64,000 nt of DNA from Sphingomonas vulcanisoli (GCF_011761305.1 NZ_JAAOZC010000002.1:1-64000); one strand, 5' to 3'; positions 9,016 through 17,684 are shown, counted from the first letter of the stretch. Notes: generated by a model from the letters alone, not told the origin. Program-made: numbers and translations.

Positions 9016-10603
9016 TCAATGACCCCCGACGATGGGAAACTCCCCTCCTTGGGGATTGTTGGGCTTCTGCCATGCCGATGACGGCGTGCAGCGAGCCGGT
9101 GACCTCGATCGCATTGTGGTCCTCGGCCGGCGTGACGACGATCCGATCGATGAGCCCGCGCACTTTGCCCGCGCTTGTGGCGTCGTTGACTTCCCGGCTG
9201 CGCAGCGTCTGCGCCAGGCTGGCGATCTGCTTCCGGTACGCGTCGACGATCTGCGGGTGGAGCGCGATCACAGACGGCGCCTGCAGCTCGCTTAACGCAG
9301 CCTCGAGGCGCTCCCGCTCCTGCTGCTTGGCCGTCAGCGCTTCCTTGACCTGGGCAAAGCCGCTCGCGCCGTCGGCGATCGCCGCGACCAGGCGATCGAT
9401 AGCCTCGTCGATCGCGCGGAGCTTGCGCTCAAGATGCGCCCGCACGGCGCCATCCGAGCGGCGGATCCGCGTTTGTTCGTCATGGTAGCGCTTCACGACG
9501 AGCTGCAGCACGTCGGGCGCGAGCAGCTTCTCCTGCAGGCCGTGCAGCACGCGCGCCTCGAGCTCGGCGCCGGCGATCCGCTGGCCGTTCGCGCAGGTGC
9601 CTTTCTCACGGTGTCGTGAGCATCCCCATCGGTCGCGATCGATGACCTGGTAGGTTGCGCCGCACTGACCGCAAAGGACGAGGCGAGAAAGGAAATGGCG
9701 CGGCCGCTGGCGATGCGGGAGGTTCGTGCGACCCAGCGCGCCGAGCAGCTCCTGGACGCGCTCCCAGAGCACGTCGTCGACGATGCGCAATTGCGGCACC
9801 TCGACCGAATGAAGCTCGGCCGCGTCATTCACCCGCGACAGGCGCTTCCGACTCTCCGGATCGCGGACCATGTGAACGCGATTCCAGACATAGCGGCCGA
9901 CATAGACGGGATTTCGCAGGATTCCCGTGCGTCGGCCGGCGCCGCCGACGATGGTGTTGCCGCGCCATTCGGCGCTGCGAGGCGCCACGATCCCGTCAGC
10001 GTTCAGGCGTTTGGCGATCTCGCGTGGGCCTATGCCGTCGGCATATTCTTGAAAGATGCGCCGAATAACGATCGCCTCCTCCTCGACAATGCGCCGGCGG
10101 CCGCGATCGACGGTGCCGTCGTCGCGCAGCTTGCGATCCGGCGCATACCCATAGGCGATGCCGCCGGGGATAAGGCCGCGGCTCAACGCGCCGCGCGCGC
10201 CCCGGCGCACCTTCTCGGCGTGCTTCTTCAGCTCTAGCGCATCCATCGTGCCAGCGAGGCCGATGTGCAGCTCGCTGACCTCCCCCTGAGCCAGCGTGAA
10301 GATCCGCGCGCCAGCGAAATGCGCGCGCTTGTAGATCCCGGCGATATCCTCCTGGTCGCGCGCAAGTCGATCGAGCGCCTCCGCCAGGACGATGTCGAAG
10401 CGGCCGGCGACGATGTCTTTCATCATCCGCGTCATGTCGGGCCTGCGGATGTTGGCGCCCGAGATGGCGAGATCCCTGTAGACCTCGACGACGCGCCATC
10501 CTTCGCGCTCGGCGCGCTCACGACAGACGCTGATCTGGTCCTCGGCCGAGGTTTCCGATTGGCGGTCGGACGAGAAGCGAGCGTAGATGGCGCAGCGGAG
10601 CAT
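8972..10603 (-). CDS. Large serine recombinase (phage integrase)
   Basis: A 543-residue recombinase. The N-terminal resolvase domain has the nucleophile motif YARFSSDRQ (Ser about 11). It is followed by ALDRLARDQEDIAG, a recombinase domain, a zinc ribbon (CGQCGATY...CSRHREKGTC, near residue 320) and a coiled-coil tail. It catalyses integration and excision between attP and attB. ATG 10603 begins the domain at MLRCAIYARF. The last residues EGLEPPTPGL are encoded by the host tRNA sequence and the stop overlaps the anticodon. It is the last gene of the leftward early operon. Confidence 0.9.
   Translation of the reverse strand: MLRCAIYARFSSDRQSETSAEDQISVCRERAEREGWRVVEVYRDLAISGANIRRPDMTRMMKDIVAGRFDIVLAEALDRLARDQEDIAGIYKRAHFAGARIFTLAQGEVSELHIGLAGTMDALELKKHAEKVRRGARGALSRGLIPGGIAYGYAPDRKLRDDGTVDRGRRRIVEEEAIVIRRIFQEYADGIGPREIAKRLNADGIVAPRSAEWRGNTIVGGAGRRTGILRNPVYVGRYVWNRVHMVRDPESRKRLSRVNDAAELHSVEVPQLRIVDDVLWERVQELLGALGRTNLPHRQRPRHFLSRLVLCGQCGATYQVIDRDRWGCSRHREKGTCANGQRIAGAELEARVLHGLQEKLLAPDVLQLVVKRYHDEQTRIRRSDGAVRAHLERKLRAIDEAIDRLVAAIADGASGFAQVKEALTAKQQERERLEAALSELQAPSVIALHPQIVDAYRKQIASLAQTLRSREVNDATSAGKVRGLIDRIVVTPAEDHNAIEVTGSLHAVIGMAEAQQSPRRGVSHRRGSLMVAEEGLEPPTPGL
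9003..9015. other. attL core of the prophage (tRNA 3' end)
   Basis: The 13 bases TCCTCCGCTACCA at the tRNA 3' end recur exactly at 59312-59324 and nowhere else that I noticed. Chromosomal genes flank both copies and phage genes fill the interval. The identity is short, as is usual for serine-integrase sites. Confidence 0.8.
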
Positions 10604-10701
10604 GGCATTTCCCGGGAATCGGTGGTGGTGAGGGCCGCAGCATCCGCGCGCGCCATCTCGCGGGCAATGGTGTCGGCCAGATCGGCGAGGAGGGGATGCA
10701 T
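10432..10701 (-). CDS. Hypothetical small protein overlapping the recombinase start
   Basis: An 89-codon frame whose ATG overlaps the stop of the HerA-like gene (ATGA), as for most neighbours in this operon. The first 30 residues (MHPLLADLADTIAREMARAD) look like a normal helical protein. The last two thirds overlap the recombinase by 172 bases and look like shadow sequence. It may be a real short protein, or only a coupling leader for the recombinase. Confidence 0.35.
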   Translation of the reverse strand: MHPLLADLADTIAREMARADAAALTTTDSREMPCSAAPSTLASRPTANRKPRPRTRSASVVSAPSAKDGASSRSTGISPSRAPTSAGPT

Positions 10702-12485
10702 CAGGCGTCCTCCTCGATGAGCAGAGGATTGAGCGTGAGCTCTCCATTCACAACCGTCACCAGGTTCGATCGGGTAAGGTCTTTCATACCCTTGCCGAAC
10801 CAGCCGGACGTGTGCGCTCTACCTATACGGCGGCCGACCACCTCCTTGGTCGCCGGACCGTTGCACACGATGTCGTTCAGGATCTCGCCGCCTGGTCCGC
10901 GCACCATTTCCGCCCACAGCGCCACCAATTCATCGATCGGCGTTATTTCCCTGCTCGGGATCTGGGCATCGGCTATAAGCGCGGCGCTGGCATAGAACCG
11001 ACCTTCGGCTGCTTTTTCGATCCAACCGCGATCGACGATCGCCTTGCGTGCTTTGCCGAGGTAGCCGCTCCCCGGGCGTCGCACCGTTACCAGAGCGAGC
11101 TCATCCCAGCTCCAATCGCCTGGCGAGTTACCTTTGAGCACGGCGGCCATATCGATTGCCGCAGAGTTAAGCGGTTCGACCTCGCCTGGGGGTCGTGGCG
11201 CCGATCGGCGCGCTGCTTTATCCGCGGCGGGCTCGGGAGGGGCACTCGCTGCGCCCGCCGCGCCTCTACCGGCGCCAGTTTGGGGGGCGGCGCCGGCGGA
11301 GGATCCTTGTTTGTGGGCATGCGCGGGGGGCACCCTTGAGCTGGATTCGCCCCCCGCGGCCTCGGCGACCACCGCCGGTGCCTCGTCCGGCCGAAGATGG
11401 CGGATCTGCTCGCCCTCCTCGACGAATAGCTTGCCGAGAGCGCCATGCGCCTCGGCTACGATGCGGCGATGCCGGCGGAGCAGCTGCTCAAGCTCGCCGC
11501 AGCGTTGTGTCTCGTGCGCAAGCTCGCCTTCGAGCTCGGCGATACGCCGATCGCGTTCGACGAGCAGTGCGCCTGCAGCTGTGCCGACCTGGTAGGCCTC
11601 GGTCGGATCGGCGGGGATCGAGGGATCGCTTATCGGCGCTGGTGGCGGGGCCAGCGCGGCAAGGATATCGCGGAGCGCCTCGGCCGCCGGCGGCGTCGGC
11701 ACGCGCGCCTGGCCCGACTTGATCGGGGTGGTCTCGACGTCGTCGACACGGAACAACACGGGCTCGGCCGAGATCGCCGGGCCCAGCCCCCAGAAGAACC
11801 GCACCTCCATCCCGCGGAGCTTTTCGCGCCCCTCGGCGGGCGTGAAGCCGAGCTGGTCGGCCATGGTGTTGCGATCGACCGATTGACCCACGCGGCCGAG
11901 CAGCCAATTGTTGCACATGCCCCGTATCGCCGGCGCGATACTGTCCGCGAGACGAAGGCTTGCGAGCACTGCGGTGAAGCCGCGCTTTCGGCCGCGGCTC
12001 ACCAGGTCGGTGACGGCAGGCAGCGCCTCGGTCGGATATTTGGCCGACGCAAACCGCTGCGCCTCATCGATCGCCACCAGCAGTGGATGCCAATGCTCGC
12101 GCGGGGCCGACATCAGTCCTTCCAGAAAGCGTGCGACATATTCCGGCGCCTGGGCGCCAAAGTCGTTGAGCTGGACGATCAGCGAGAAGCCATGCTCGAG
12201 CGCGCTGCGCGCGAGCTGCGCGGCGCCGGCGATCGTCGCGGGCGCGTCCGCCCCCTCACCCCCCACGATCACATAATCGAAGTGCTCCCGGAGCGTGTAG
12301 AACTCATCCTCGATGTCGAGGACGATATGCTGCACCTGGCCGTGCGTGGCCTCGAGAAGACGGCGTAGAAGCCCGCTCTTGCCCCCGCCGCTGTTCGCCA
12401 CGATCGCCGCGTGACCGCCGATCAGCCGATCTAGGTCGACGCCGATCGGCACGTCATCGATGCTTCCCCCAAGCCTCAGCATCAT
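10701..12485 (-). CDS. HerA/DUF87-like ATPase
   Basis: A 594-residue protein. Residues 1-260 are a RecA-fold ATPase of the HerA/FtsK type: Walker A ANSGGGKSGLLRRL near residue 40, Walker B LLVAIDEAQRF near residue 145, and SRGRKRGFTAVLASLR as the sensor strand. A coiled coil (about 310-350), an Ala/Pro-rich linker and a C-terminal helical domain with DWSWDELALVTVRRPGSGYLGKAR follow. HerA-type ATPases pump or remodel DNA and usually pair with a nuclease; none is adjacent here. Its role in a phage early operon (replication, packaging help or anti-defence) is unknown. Confidence 0.75.
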   Translation of the reverse strand: MMLRLGGSIDDVPIGVDLDRLIGGHAAIVANSGGGKSGLLRRLLEATHGQVQHIVLDIEDEFYTLREHFDYVIVGGEGADAPATIAGAAQLARSALEHGFSLIVQLNDFGAQAPEYVARFLEGLMSAPREHWHPLLVAIDEAQRFASAKYPTEALPAVTDLVSRGRKRGFTAVLASLRLADSIAPAIRGMCNNWLLGRVGQSVDRNTMADQLGFTPAEGREKLRGMEVRFFWGLGPAISAEPVLFRVDDVETTPIKSGQARVPTPPAAEALRDILAALAPPPAPISDPSIPADPTEAYQVGTAAGALLVERDRRIAELEGELAHETQRCGELEQLLRRHRRIVAEAHGALGKLFVEEGEQIRHLRPDEAPAVVAEAAGGESSSRVPPAHAHKQGSSAGAAPQTGAGRGAAGAASAPPEPAADKAARRSAPRPPGEVEPLNSAAIDMAAVLKGNSPGDWSWDELALVTVRRPGSGYLGKARKAIVDRGWIEKAAEGRFYASAALIADAQIPSREITPIDELVALWAEMVRGPGGEILNDIVCNGPATKEVVGRRIGRAHTSGWFGKGMKDLTRSNLVTVVNGELTLNPLLIEEDA

Positions 12486-12724
12486 TGGGTCTCGCCGAGG
12501 AAGCGATCGGCAACGCATTGCATACAGACCTTCGGCGGCTTGATCGGCGCGTAGGGACGAAAGATCACCGTTTCACCGCACCAAGCGCACGGTGCTTCGA
12601 CATTGTCCGCGAACGGCGAGAAAGCTCCCTTGCGCACGCAAACGACCATCTCCGCCGCCTCGCACTCCTCCTGCGAAACGACGGCGACCTCCACACCGGC
12701 GATTTCGATCGTCTCCTGCGTCAT
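12482..12724 (-). CDS. Small zinc-ribbon protein
   Basis: 80 residues. Cys pairs CAWC (near residue 46) and CMQC (near residue 67) are spaced as a zinc ribbon; the N-terminal half is a beta-strand region with acidic residues. It overlaps both neighbours by ATGA. No family recognised; a DNA- or RNA-binding accessory protein is likely. Confidence 0.65.
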   Translation of the reverse strand: MTQETIEIAGVEVAVVSQEECEAAEMVVCVRKGAFSPFADNVEAPCAWCGETVIFRPYAPIKPPKVCMQCVADRFLGETQ

Positions 12725-12873
12725 TCTGAGGTGCTCCGCATGCGAGCGATGATCAGGCGCACCAGCGCGCGGCGGATTCTCGCCCAGGCGCGATCACGGC
12801 GGCTCATCTCATCGGGGTGGCGGACGAAGCAACCGCCACGCGCGTCGCGGTTGGTCGATGTAGCGTGCCGCAT
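12721..12873 (-). CDS. Hypothetical basic peptide
   Basis: A 50-residue Arg-rich protein (RRDRAWARIRRALVRLIIARMR). Supported mainly by ATGA overlaps at both ends, which make it a link in a chain of coupled genes. Function unknown. Confidence 0.5.
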   Translation of the reverse strand: MRHATSTNRDARGGCFVRHPDEMSRRDRAWARIRRALVRLIIARMRSTSE

Positions 12874-13184
12874 CAGTTCATCCCCTCGGCGGGCGGAAAG
12901 ATCGTCGAGCATTGCAGCCATGCAAAATCGAGCGCCTGGTGCAGGGCATCTCGCGCTGCCTCCGGCGGAAGATTTTCGTGCTGCGCGAAGATAATCTGGA
13001 CGATCGACATCAAGCCGCCGGTCCAAATGGCCGTCTCGTCGCTGCCCGTCTTCGGGCATTTCTGCAGCCGCTTGAGCGTATAGGCGGTGAAGGCCTGACG
13101 CTCCCGCTCGCACATTGCGTCGTGTGGATCGCTTGGGTTGAAAGGCGCCCAATTCGAGACGTCGATGTTGATCGGCCGGCTCAT
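12873..13184 (-). CDS. Hypothetical phage protein
   Basis: 103 residues starting MSRPINIDVSNWAPFNPSD, with helical middle (CERERQAFTAYTLKRLQ) and C-terminal (ARDALHQALDFAWLQ) parts. Contains Cys residues but no regular zinc spacing. ATGA overlaps at both ends. No family recognised. Confidence 0.65.
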   Translation of the reverse strand: MSRPINIDVSNWAPFNPSDPHDAMCERERQAFTAYTLKRLQKCPKTGSDETAIWTGGLMSIVQIIFAQHENLPPEAARDALHQALDFAWLQCSTIFPPAEGMN

Positions 13185-13657
13185 GCGAACATCGCTTCCG
13201 GCTCAGGCCATGCCCACAGGCCCATTGCGCCGCGCATCGGCACCGGCTCCGCCCAGCGCTCGATCTCAAGCATTGGCCAACCCCAATTGCAGTGATAGTC
13301 GCGGTCGCTGTCGTTGACTTTCAGCGCGCCCAAGTCGGCGCCGATCTCGGCGCCGCTGCGCGGCTCACCTACGATCGCCGTGCCTAACCCGCATGCAAGC
13401 GGCCATTCGCCCAGCTGCAGGACGGCGATCGCGTGTTCGATCGGCAGCAGCGCGGTCGCGGCCGCATAGCGGCCGCCGGCGCGCAGGAGCTTGAGCAGCT
13501 GCTCGACTTCGACCTTGCTCGGCTTGCGCGCGCCGGCGTGGATGACGATGCGTTGGCCGATCAGCGCGGCGGGTGGTCGCCAGCTGCGGAACTCGAATGG
13601 CTTTGCGCCCGCGACGACAAGCGACGCCCAGGGCTGCCAGAGCGTTAGCGCCTTCAT
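13181..13657 (-). CDS. ASCH-domain protein
   Basis: 158 residues. The start MKALTLWQPWASLVVAGAKPFEFRSW is the classic ASCH-domain N-terminus, with IGQRIVIHAGARK and WPLACGLGTAIVG further on, a beta-barrel fold related to PUA that binds RNA or modified nucleotides. Phage ASCH proteins are often uncharacterised; some act as RNA-binding or N4-acetylcytidine hydrolase enzymes. ATG 13657 is required by the domain; the longer open frame upstream is shadow. Confidence 0.8.
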   Translation of the reverse strand: MKALTLWQPWASLVVAGAKPFEFRSWRPPAALIGQRIVIHAGARKPSKVEVEQLLKLLRAGGRYAAATALLPIEHAIAVLQLGEWPLACGLGTAIVGEPRSGAEIGADLGALKVNDSDRDYHCNWGWPMLEIERWAEPVPMRGAMGLWAWPEPEAMFA

Positions 13658-13890
13658 GCGCTCACCCGCTTGTACAGGGCAACGCGCTCCGCGGCGGGCC
13701 CATAGGCGCGGGCGAACCCAGCGCGCCGCAGAATGTGGCTCGTCTCTTTGCCATCGATCTGATGCGCGGCGTCGGGCATCAGGCAGTGGAGCTGATGACG
13801 CGCCGCGGACAGCGTGACCGTTCCCTTGCCTTCGAGGAACGGCTTCAAAAGATGGGCAAAGGTCGCCCGGCTCTTGCCGTTCATGATCAT
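13654..13890 (-). CDS. Hypothetical phage protein
   Basis: 78 residues, basic, starting MIMNGKSRATFAHLLKPFLEG. A helix-strand pattern and a VTLSAARHQLHCLMPDAAH segment suggest a small folded domain. ATGA overlaps with both neighbours. Function unknown. Confidence 0.6.
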   Translation of the reverse strand: MIMNGKSRATFAHLLKPFLEGKGTVTLSAARHQLHCLMPDAAHQIDGKETSHILRRAGFARAYGPAAERVALYKRVSA

Positions 13891-14153
13891 GGCTGTTCAC
13901 CCTTCCGCCACGGGAACACGATGTCGGGCGCGAACAGCTTTCCTTCGGGGTGCGGCTTGCGCGGTTTGGCGCCATGTCGGACCAAATAGTTCTGCGATCG
14001 CGCGGACCAGACGCGGCGCCCCCATGACGTGCCGCCGTGGAATACCCAGGCCTTCGATCGCAGCGCGCGGCGACGAGCGTCTAAGGAGGCGTCGGCTGGC
14101 AGATCGTCGTGGATCTGCGCGATCAGCTCGTCGGCACGCTGGGCCCAAGTCAT
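13887..14153 (-). CDS. Hypothetical phage protein
   Basis: 88 residues starting [21 protein letters not shown]. The C-terminal half is basic and aromatic (WVFHGGTSWGRRVWSARSQ). Start chosen by ATGA overlap with the gene upstream. No family recognised. Confidence 0.65.
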   Translation of the reverse strand: MTWAQRADELIAQIHDDLPADASLDARRRALRSKAWVFHGGTSWGRRVWSARSQNYLVRHGAKPRKPHPEGKLFAPDIVFPWRKGEQP

Positions 14154-14368
14154 GCGATCACCGTCACTTGGGTGACACGGGCGCTGCGCTCGATGCCGGT
14201 ATCGTCGATCGTGTCGAGCCAACCGCGATCGCTCTGGCCCCCGCCGGCGTAGCAGTTGGTGCGGTGGCGGAGCACCTTCGCTTCGATTTCGCGGGCACCG
14301 CCGAGACGGCTGCGCAGCGTAAAGCGCACGCGCCGCCCGGCCCAGTCGGGATCGATCGCCCTGCTCAT
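14150..14368 (-). CDS. Hypothetical phage protein
   Basis: 72 residues, mostly beta-strand ([24 protein letters not shown]) with one Cys. It could be a small SH3-like or OB-like fold. Coupled by ATGA overlaps. Function unknown. Confidence 0.6.
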   Translation of the reverse strand: MSRAIDPDWAGRRVRFTLRSRLGGAREIEAKVLRHRTNCYAGGGQSDRGWLDTIDDTGIERSARVTQVTVIA

Positions 14369-14604
14369 GACAGCCCCAGCGCGGCTTTGTAGGTGTCGAG
14401 CAGCGCGTCCGCCTCGTCGCGCGCGTGCTTCTCCATTTTGCGGAGCCGCACGACCGCGCGCATGGTCTTGACGTCATAGCCCTGGGACTTCGCCTCGTTG
14501 TAAACGTCGCGGATATCGTCGGCCATGCCCTTCTTCTCTTCCTCGAGGCGCTCGATGCGCTCGATGAAAAGGCGGAGCTGGTCGGCAGCTATGAGGTCAG
14601 CCAT
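14365..14604 (-). CDS. GapR/DUF2312 family DNA-binding protein
   Basis: 79 residues. [19 protein letters not shown] followed by [19 protein letters not shown] and [19 protein letters not shown] is the whole GapR signature. GapR is an alphaproteobacterial nucleoid protein that clamps overtwisted AT-rich DNA and aids replication; phage copies may assist replication or compete with the host protein. Normal family length. Confidence 0.88.
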   Translation of the reverse strand: MADLIAADQLRLFIERIERLEEEKKGMADDIRDVYNEAKSQGYDVKTMRAVVRLRKMEKHARDEADALLDTYKAALGLS

Positions 14605-14824
14605 TAGCTTCCCCCGTCAGCTGCGCGGAGTCGTCGACCCAAGTCCAGCCGAAGAACCGCTCCATCATCGCGAGGTGAAAGCGGCTCGGCTTGGCGTTGA
14701 GGTGGATGCCGAAGCCGTCGCCGACCTTCAGCATCCCGCACTTGCGGGTGATGACGGTGACGCTGGCGCCCAAGTCGGGCGGCGCGACGGGAATCGGGCG
14801 CCGGCGCTTGGCGGCCGCCCTCAT
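14597..14824 (-). CDS. Hypothetical phage protein
   Basis: 75 residues with a basic N-terminus ([19 protein letters not shown]), a strand [20 protein letters not shown] and a C-terminal [17 protein letters not shown]. It overlaps gapR by eight bases and the upstream gene by four. Function unknown. Confidence 0.6.
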   Translation of the reverse strand: MRAAAKRRRPIPVAPPDLGASVTVITRKCGMLKVGDGFGIHLNAKPSRFHLAMMERFFGWTWVDDSAQLTGEANG

Positions 14825-15084
14825 GAGTTCAACCTCGTCAATTGAAATTGATGCTGCCGATGAGCTTCAGGAATTCGCTGCGCGTTTTGATGGCTGTCGA
14901 TCAGCGCGAGTGCCGCCTGGGCCTTTCCCCGCAGCAGTTCGAGCCTGATTTCCTCGATCAAATCGAACGAAGGGATGCCGACTGATATGCCGCGCGCGGC
15001 CGCCATCTCGCGCACGTCATCGTTTGTGAGATCGTCAATGACGTCGGATATCTCGACTTCAACAGTGGTGTAGCGGCGCTTCAT
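14821..15084 (-). CDS. Hypothetical phage protein
   Basis: 87 residues: MKRRYTTVEVEISDVIDDLT, then helices and a C-terminal His/Gln-rich tail. It resembles small alpha-helical phage proteins near recombination genes, but no family can be named. ATGA overlaps on both sides. Confidence 0.6.
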   Translation of the reverse strand: MKRRYTTVEVEISDVIDDLTNDDVREMAAARGISVGIPSFDLIEEIRLELLRGKAQAALALIDSHQNAQRIPEAHRQHQFQLTRLNS

Positions 15085-15509
15085 GCTACGTCCTCCGCAC
15101 GTGCTTGTCGACGAGCGAGCGTCATAAGTCGTCCGCGGATGCTGTTCTCGCGGCGGCCGAGCGCCTTCGCGATCTCACCGTTGCGCCGACCTTCAGCCTC
15201 GAGCGCGAGCAGCTGCGCATCTTCCTCAGGCGTGAAGTGGCGGACAGGGTATCCGCTGCGCATGCAGTGCCGAGGCGCCGGTATCGGACCACGACGATGG
15301 GCTGGAAGATCCGCACCGACGCGCAGCAGCTGCCAAGCGATGGCGGACTGGCTGACCTTCAGTCCCCTCGCCTCGAACCGTTGGGCAATGCGAGCGAGAC
15401 TCCATCCCTTCTCGCGCAGCGCGGCTGCTTCGTCGATCTGCGTATCGGACAGCACGCGGCCGTGCTGATATTTGGCCGCGCCCGGTCCCGCGACAGTGGT
15501 GGCGCCCAT
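15081..15509 (-). CDS. Helix-turn-helix/Myb-like DNA-binding protein
   Basis: 142 residues. Two DNA-binding segments are visible: LSDTQIDEAAALREKGWSLARIAQRF with VSQSAIAWQLLR, and RHFTPEEDAQLLALEAEGR followed by IAKALGRRENSIRGRL, which looks like a SANT/Myb or GcrA-like motif. Probably an early transcription regulator. ATG 15509 overlaps the preceding stop; the longer open frame upstream belongs to the neighbour's region. Confidence 0.65.
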   Translation of the reverse strand: MGATTVAGPGAAKYQHGRVLSDTQIDEAAALREKGWSLARIAQRFEARGLKVSQSAIAWQLLRVGADLPAHRRGPIPAPRHCMRSGYPVRHFTPEEDAQLLALEAEGRRNGEIAKALGRRENSIRGRLMTLARRQARAEDVA

Positions 15510-15736
15510 CACGCCGCCTCCTGCCCGACGAGGGGAGTGATGCGGTCGAGCAGGTAGCATCCGCTCACACCTTCAAGCCAGATGACCGCCGCGTGGCCGG
15601 ACAAAACTTCCGCTTTCGATCGCGTCTTGGTGACGCGCTCGTCGCCGGCATCATGGCGCATGGAGACAGCTTGCCCGACCGGGTAACGGGCATTGAAGTC
15701 GTCGCACTGCTGCTGCAGCTGCTGAGCGTCACGCAT
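15509..15736 (-). CDS. Hypothetical phage protein
   Basis: 75 residues: helix MRDAQQLQQQCDDFNARYP, then a strand-rich part (AVIWLEGVSGCYLLDRITPLV). A pattern like small phage SH3-type domains. Its ATG shares a base with the ParB-like stop. Function unknown. Confidence 0.6.
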   Translation of the reverse strand: MRDAQQLQQQCDDFNARYPVGQAVSMRHDAGDERVTKTRSKAEVLSGHAAVIWLEGVSGCYLLDRITPLVGQEAA

Positions 15737-17487
15737 CAGCGGCCTCCATCATCGGCGTGCGCGAAGGCTCGTCGTTTGCCCCCCCCCCCGCTATCCGGAG
15801 GTTCGGATCCAGCCTCGGCCACGCGGTCGTTCGCTTGGGCGTTGGCCTCCATCTGCTCTTCGGCTTCGTGGATGTGAGCCTCGAGCTCGGCCCGCGAGAC
15901 GCGAATCTGGACGGTGACCAGGATCGTGTCGTCATCGCCGATCGCGGTGTCGATCGGCGGGACGAAGCCGTGCTTCTCGTTAGGCCACTGCGCATTGTCG
16001 GCGAAGGTTTCCCCGACAATATGCTCCGCAGCGATCCGCGCGGCCACCAATTCAAGAGCTCGATCGTGCAGCTCCTGCCCTGGGCGGGGCGCGCGATCGC
16101 CACCGGCGCCACCTGCAGGAAAATAGGCCTCGTGTCGCTCAGCTAGGCGTGGCGTGCCGGACGGCTCATCCGCCACCACCACCGCCGCTTCGGGCTCGAG
16201 CCAGCCAATCGGCGAGAGACAGCCGAGGGCGACGCCGTAGATGCCAATCGCCGTCGGCCGCACCTCAAAAGCGGGCAGAACTGATTGCGTCTCGGGATCA
16301 CGGGCGCGGCCGCCGATACGATACCCCTTCGGGAGCTGCGGCCATTCGCTGAGCTGGAAGAGGCCCTTGACGAGCAGGCCGGACGCGAAGCCGTCGCGCT
16401 GGACGCGGCGGCCGAGCTCGTCTTCCGCCTTTTCCTTGGCGAGACGCTCGAGCAAGCTCGGGTCGAGCAGCGCCTCTCGGGCATCGGCGCCCATGAAGAG
16501 ATCGGTGGCAGTGCGGCCGCCGGCAGCAAGGTAAGCGTCTAGGCCAACATATCGCGCGCGCGGGCAGTCGACCGGGAGCGTGCGCATGGTCAGCGCGTCG
16601 CGAACCGAGCTCGGACGGTGCTTGTCGCCGAAGGTGCGCGCCTCTTCGGCCTTGAAGACCTGCAGCTGCAGGTCCGGGTCGGGTACCGCGCCATAGGAGT
16701 TCGCGGCCGCGACCGTGATCTTCGCCTCACGAAGTGCGTCGAGGATCTCAGCGGGCAGCTTATAGAGGCGCAGGCGCTGCTCGACGATGTCGCGGCTTCG
16801 GCCGGTGCGGCGCGCGACGAACGCAACCGGATCAACCTCGTTCGCATGTTCGGCGTGGATCGCCGCGAATGCGCGTATCTCGTCGGCCGGGTTCATGGCG
16901 ACGCGATCGATATTTTCCGACAGGCTGATGACGCGCGCGTCCTCGGCCGCGACGACCTTCACGGCGACGGGCAAATCGCTGCGGACCTTCTTCTCGGCGA
17001 GCAGCTTCAGAAGCGCACGGTAGCGCAGGCCGCCGGCGATCACCTCGAAATTGCCCGCGCGGCCGGACGGGATGACGATCAGATTCTGATCGAGGCCGCG
17101 GGCCTCAATGGCGGAGGCGATATCCGCCACGTCACGATTGACGACGGTCTCGCGGACGTTTCGGTCCGACAGGGTCAGTTTCTTGAGCGGTACGGTGGTG
17201 ACGCTATCCATGATGGCAGCTCCGGCGCTTTGGTGAGGCGTCGCGAGCGCATGTCCCGTGGGCGACGCAGGTTGCTGACGCTTCCGTGTAGTGGCGGAGG
17301 CGCTGCGGGATGTGGTTGGCGGGGCGGCCTTCCGCCGCTCCGCCGACTTGGTGGCCGCTTTTTCGCGAGCGCGCTCGCGGCGCGCCTCCGCATCGGCAAA
17401 CGAAACATGCGGCACCGGCTCGACTGGCGGCCGCGCCGCATGGATCTTCTTCAAGCGCTCCACGCGGGAGAGAGGACGGCCGATCAT
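15736..17487 (-). CDS. ParB/RepB-like nuclease-domain protein
   Basis: 583 residues. Residues 1-90 are a basic, low-complexity N-terminal extension. The ParB N-terminal domain starts near residue 93 (MDSVTTVPLKKLTLSDRNVR), with GGLRYRALLKLL and SLSENIDRVAMNPADEIRAF (CTP-binding/ParB box) and a helix-turn-helix part with RRTGRSRDIVEQRLRLY. The C-terminal half is of unknown type and ends in a Gly run encoded by a 12-base C tract. Start 17487 overlaps the upstream stop; an alternative start is 17211. No ParA partner is nearby, so it is more likely a phage regulator or nuclease than a partition protein. Confidence 0.78.
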   Translation of the reverse strand: MIGRPLSRVERLKKIHAARPPVEPVPHVSFADAEARRERAREKAATKSAERRKAAPPTTSRSASATTRKRQQPASPTGHALATPHQSAGAAIMDSVTTVPLKKLTLSDRNVRETVVNRDVADIASAIEARGLDQNLIVIPSGRAGNFEVIAGGLRYRALLKLLAEKKVRSDLPVAVKVVAAEDARVISLSENIDRVAMNPADEIRAFAAIHAEHANEVDPVAFVARRTGRSRDIVEQRLRLYKLPAEILDALREAKITVAAANSYGAVPDPDLQLQVFKAEEARTFGDKHRPSSVRDALTMRTLPVDCPRARYVGLDAYLAAGGRTATDLFMGADAREALLDPSLLERLAKEKAEDELGRRVQRDGFASGLLVKGLFQLSEWPQLPKGYRIGGRARDPETQSVLPAFEVRPTAIGIYGVALGCLSPIGWLEPEAAVVVADEPSGTPRLAERHEAYFPAGGAGGDRAPRPGQELHDRALELVAARIAAEHIVGETFADNAQWPNEKHGFVPPIDTAIGDDDTILVTVQIRVSRAELEAHIHEAEEQMEANAQANDRVAEAGSEPPDSGGGGKRRAFAHADDGGR

Positions 17488-17684
17488 ATGCTGAGCGCCT
17501 TGAAATCTTCGAAGCACCGCAAGTGGGCGACGACATCCTGCTCCGCGATCGCTTCGGCGGCGCATTCGATCGTCACGAGGAGCGCCTCGACGATTCGATG
17601 GTCAGCGCCGGCGGCCGCCAGGCCGGAAACTTTGCGTGCCGCGCGCGCCATCTGCCGCGGGAGTTCGGCGCCGACGCTGGTCAT
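17484..17684 (-). CDS. Hypothetical phage protein
   Basis: 66 residues, helical (ARAARKVSGLAAAGADHRIVEALLVTIECAAEAIAEQD). ATGA overlaps with the ParB-like gene and with the gene upstream. Function unknown. Confidence 0.55.
   Translation of the reverse strand: MTSVGAELPRQMARAARKVSGLAAAGADHRIVEALLVTIECAAEAIAEQDVVAHLRCFEDFKALSI

Noticed and set aside
12817-12845. A seventh GTGGCGG/CCGCCAC hairpin at about 12817-12839
   Set aside because: Only 7-bp arms with a 9-base loop, inside a coding region, lacking the conserved GTGGCGGA/TCCGCCAC core.
15778-15792. Frameshift in the ParB-like gene at the 12-base C run
   Set aside because: The frame as given ends in a TGATG overlap with the next gene, the pattern of this operon, so the run seems correctly called.
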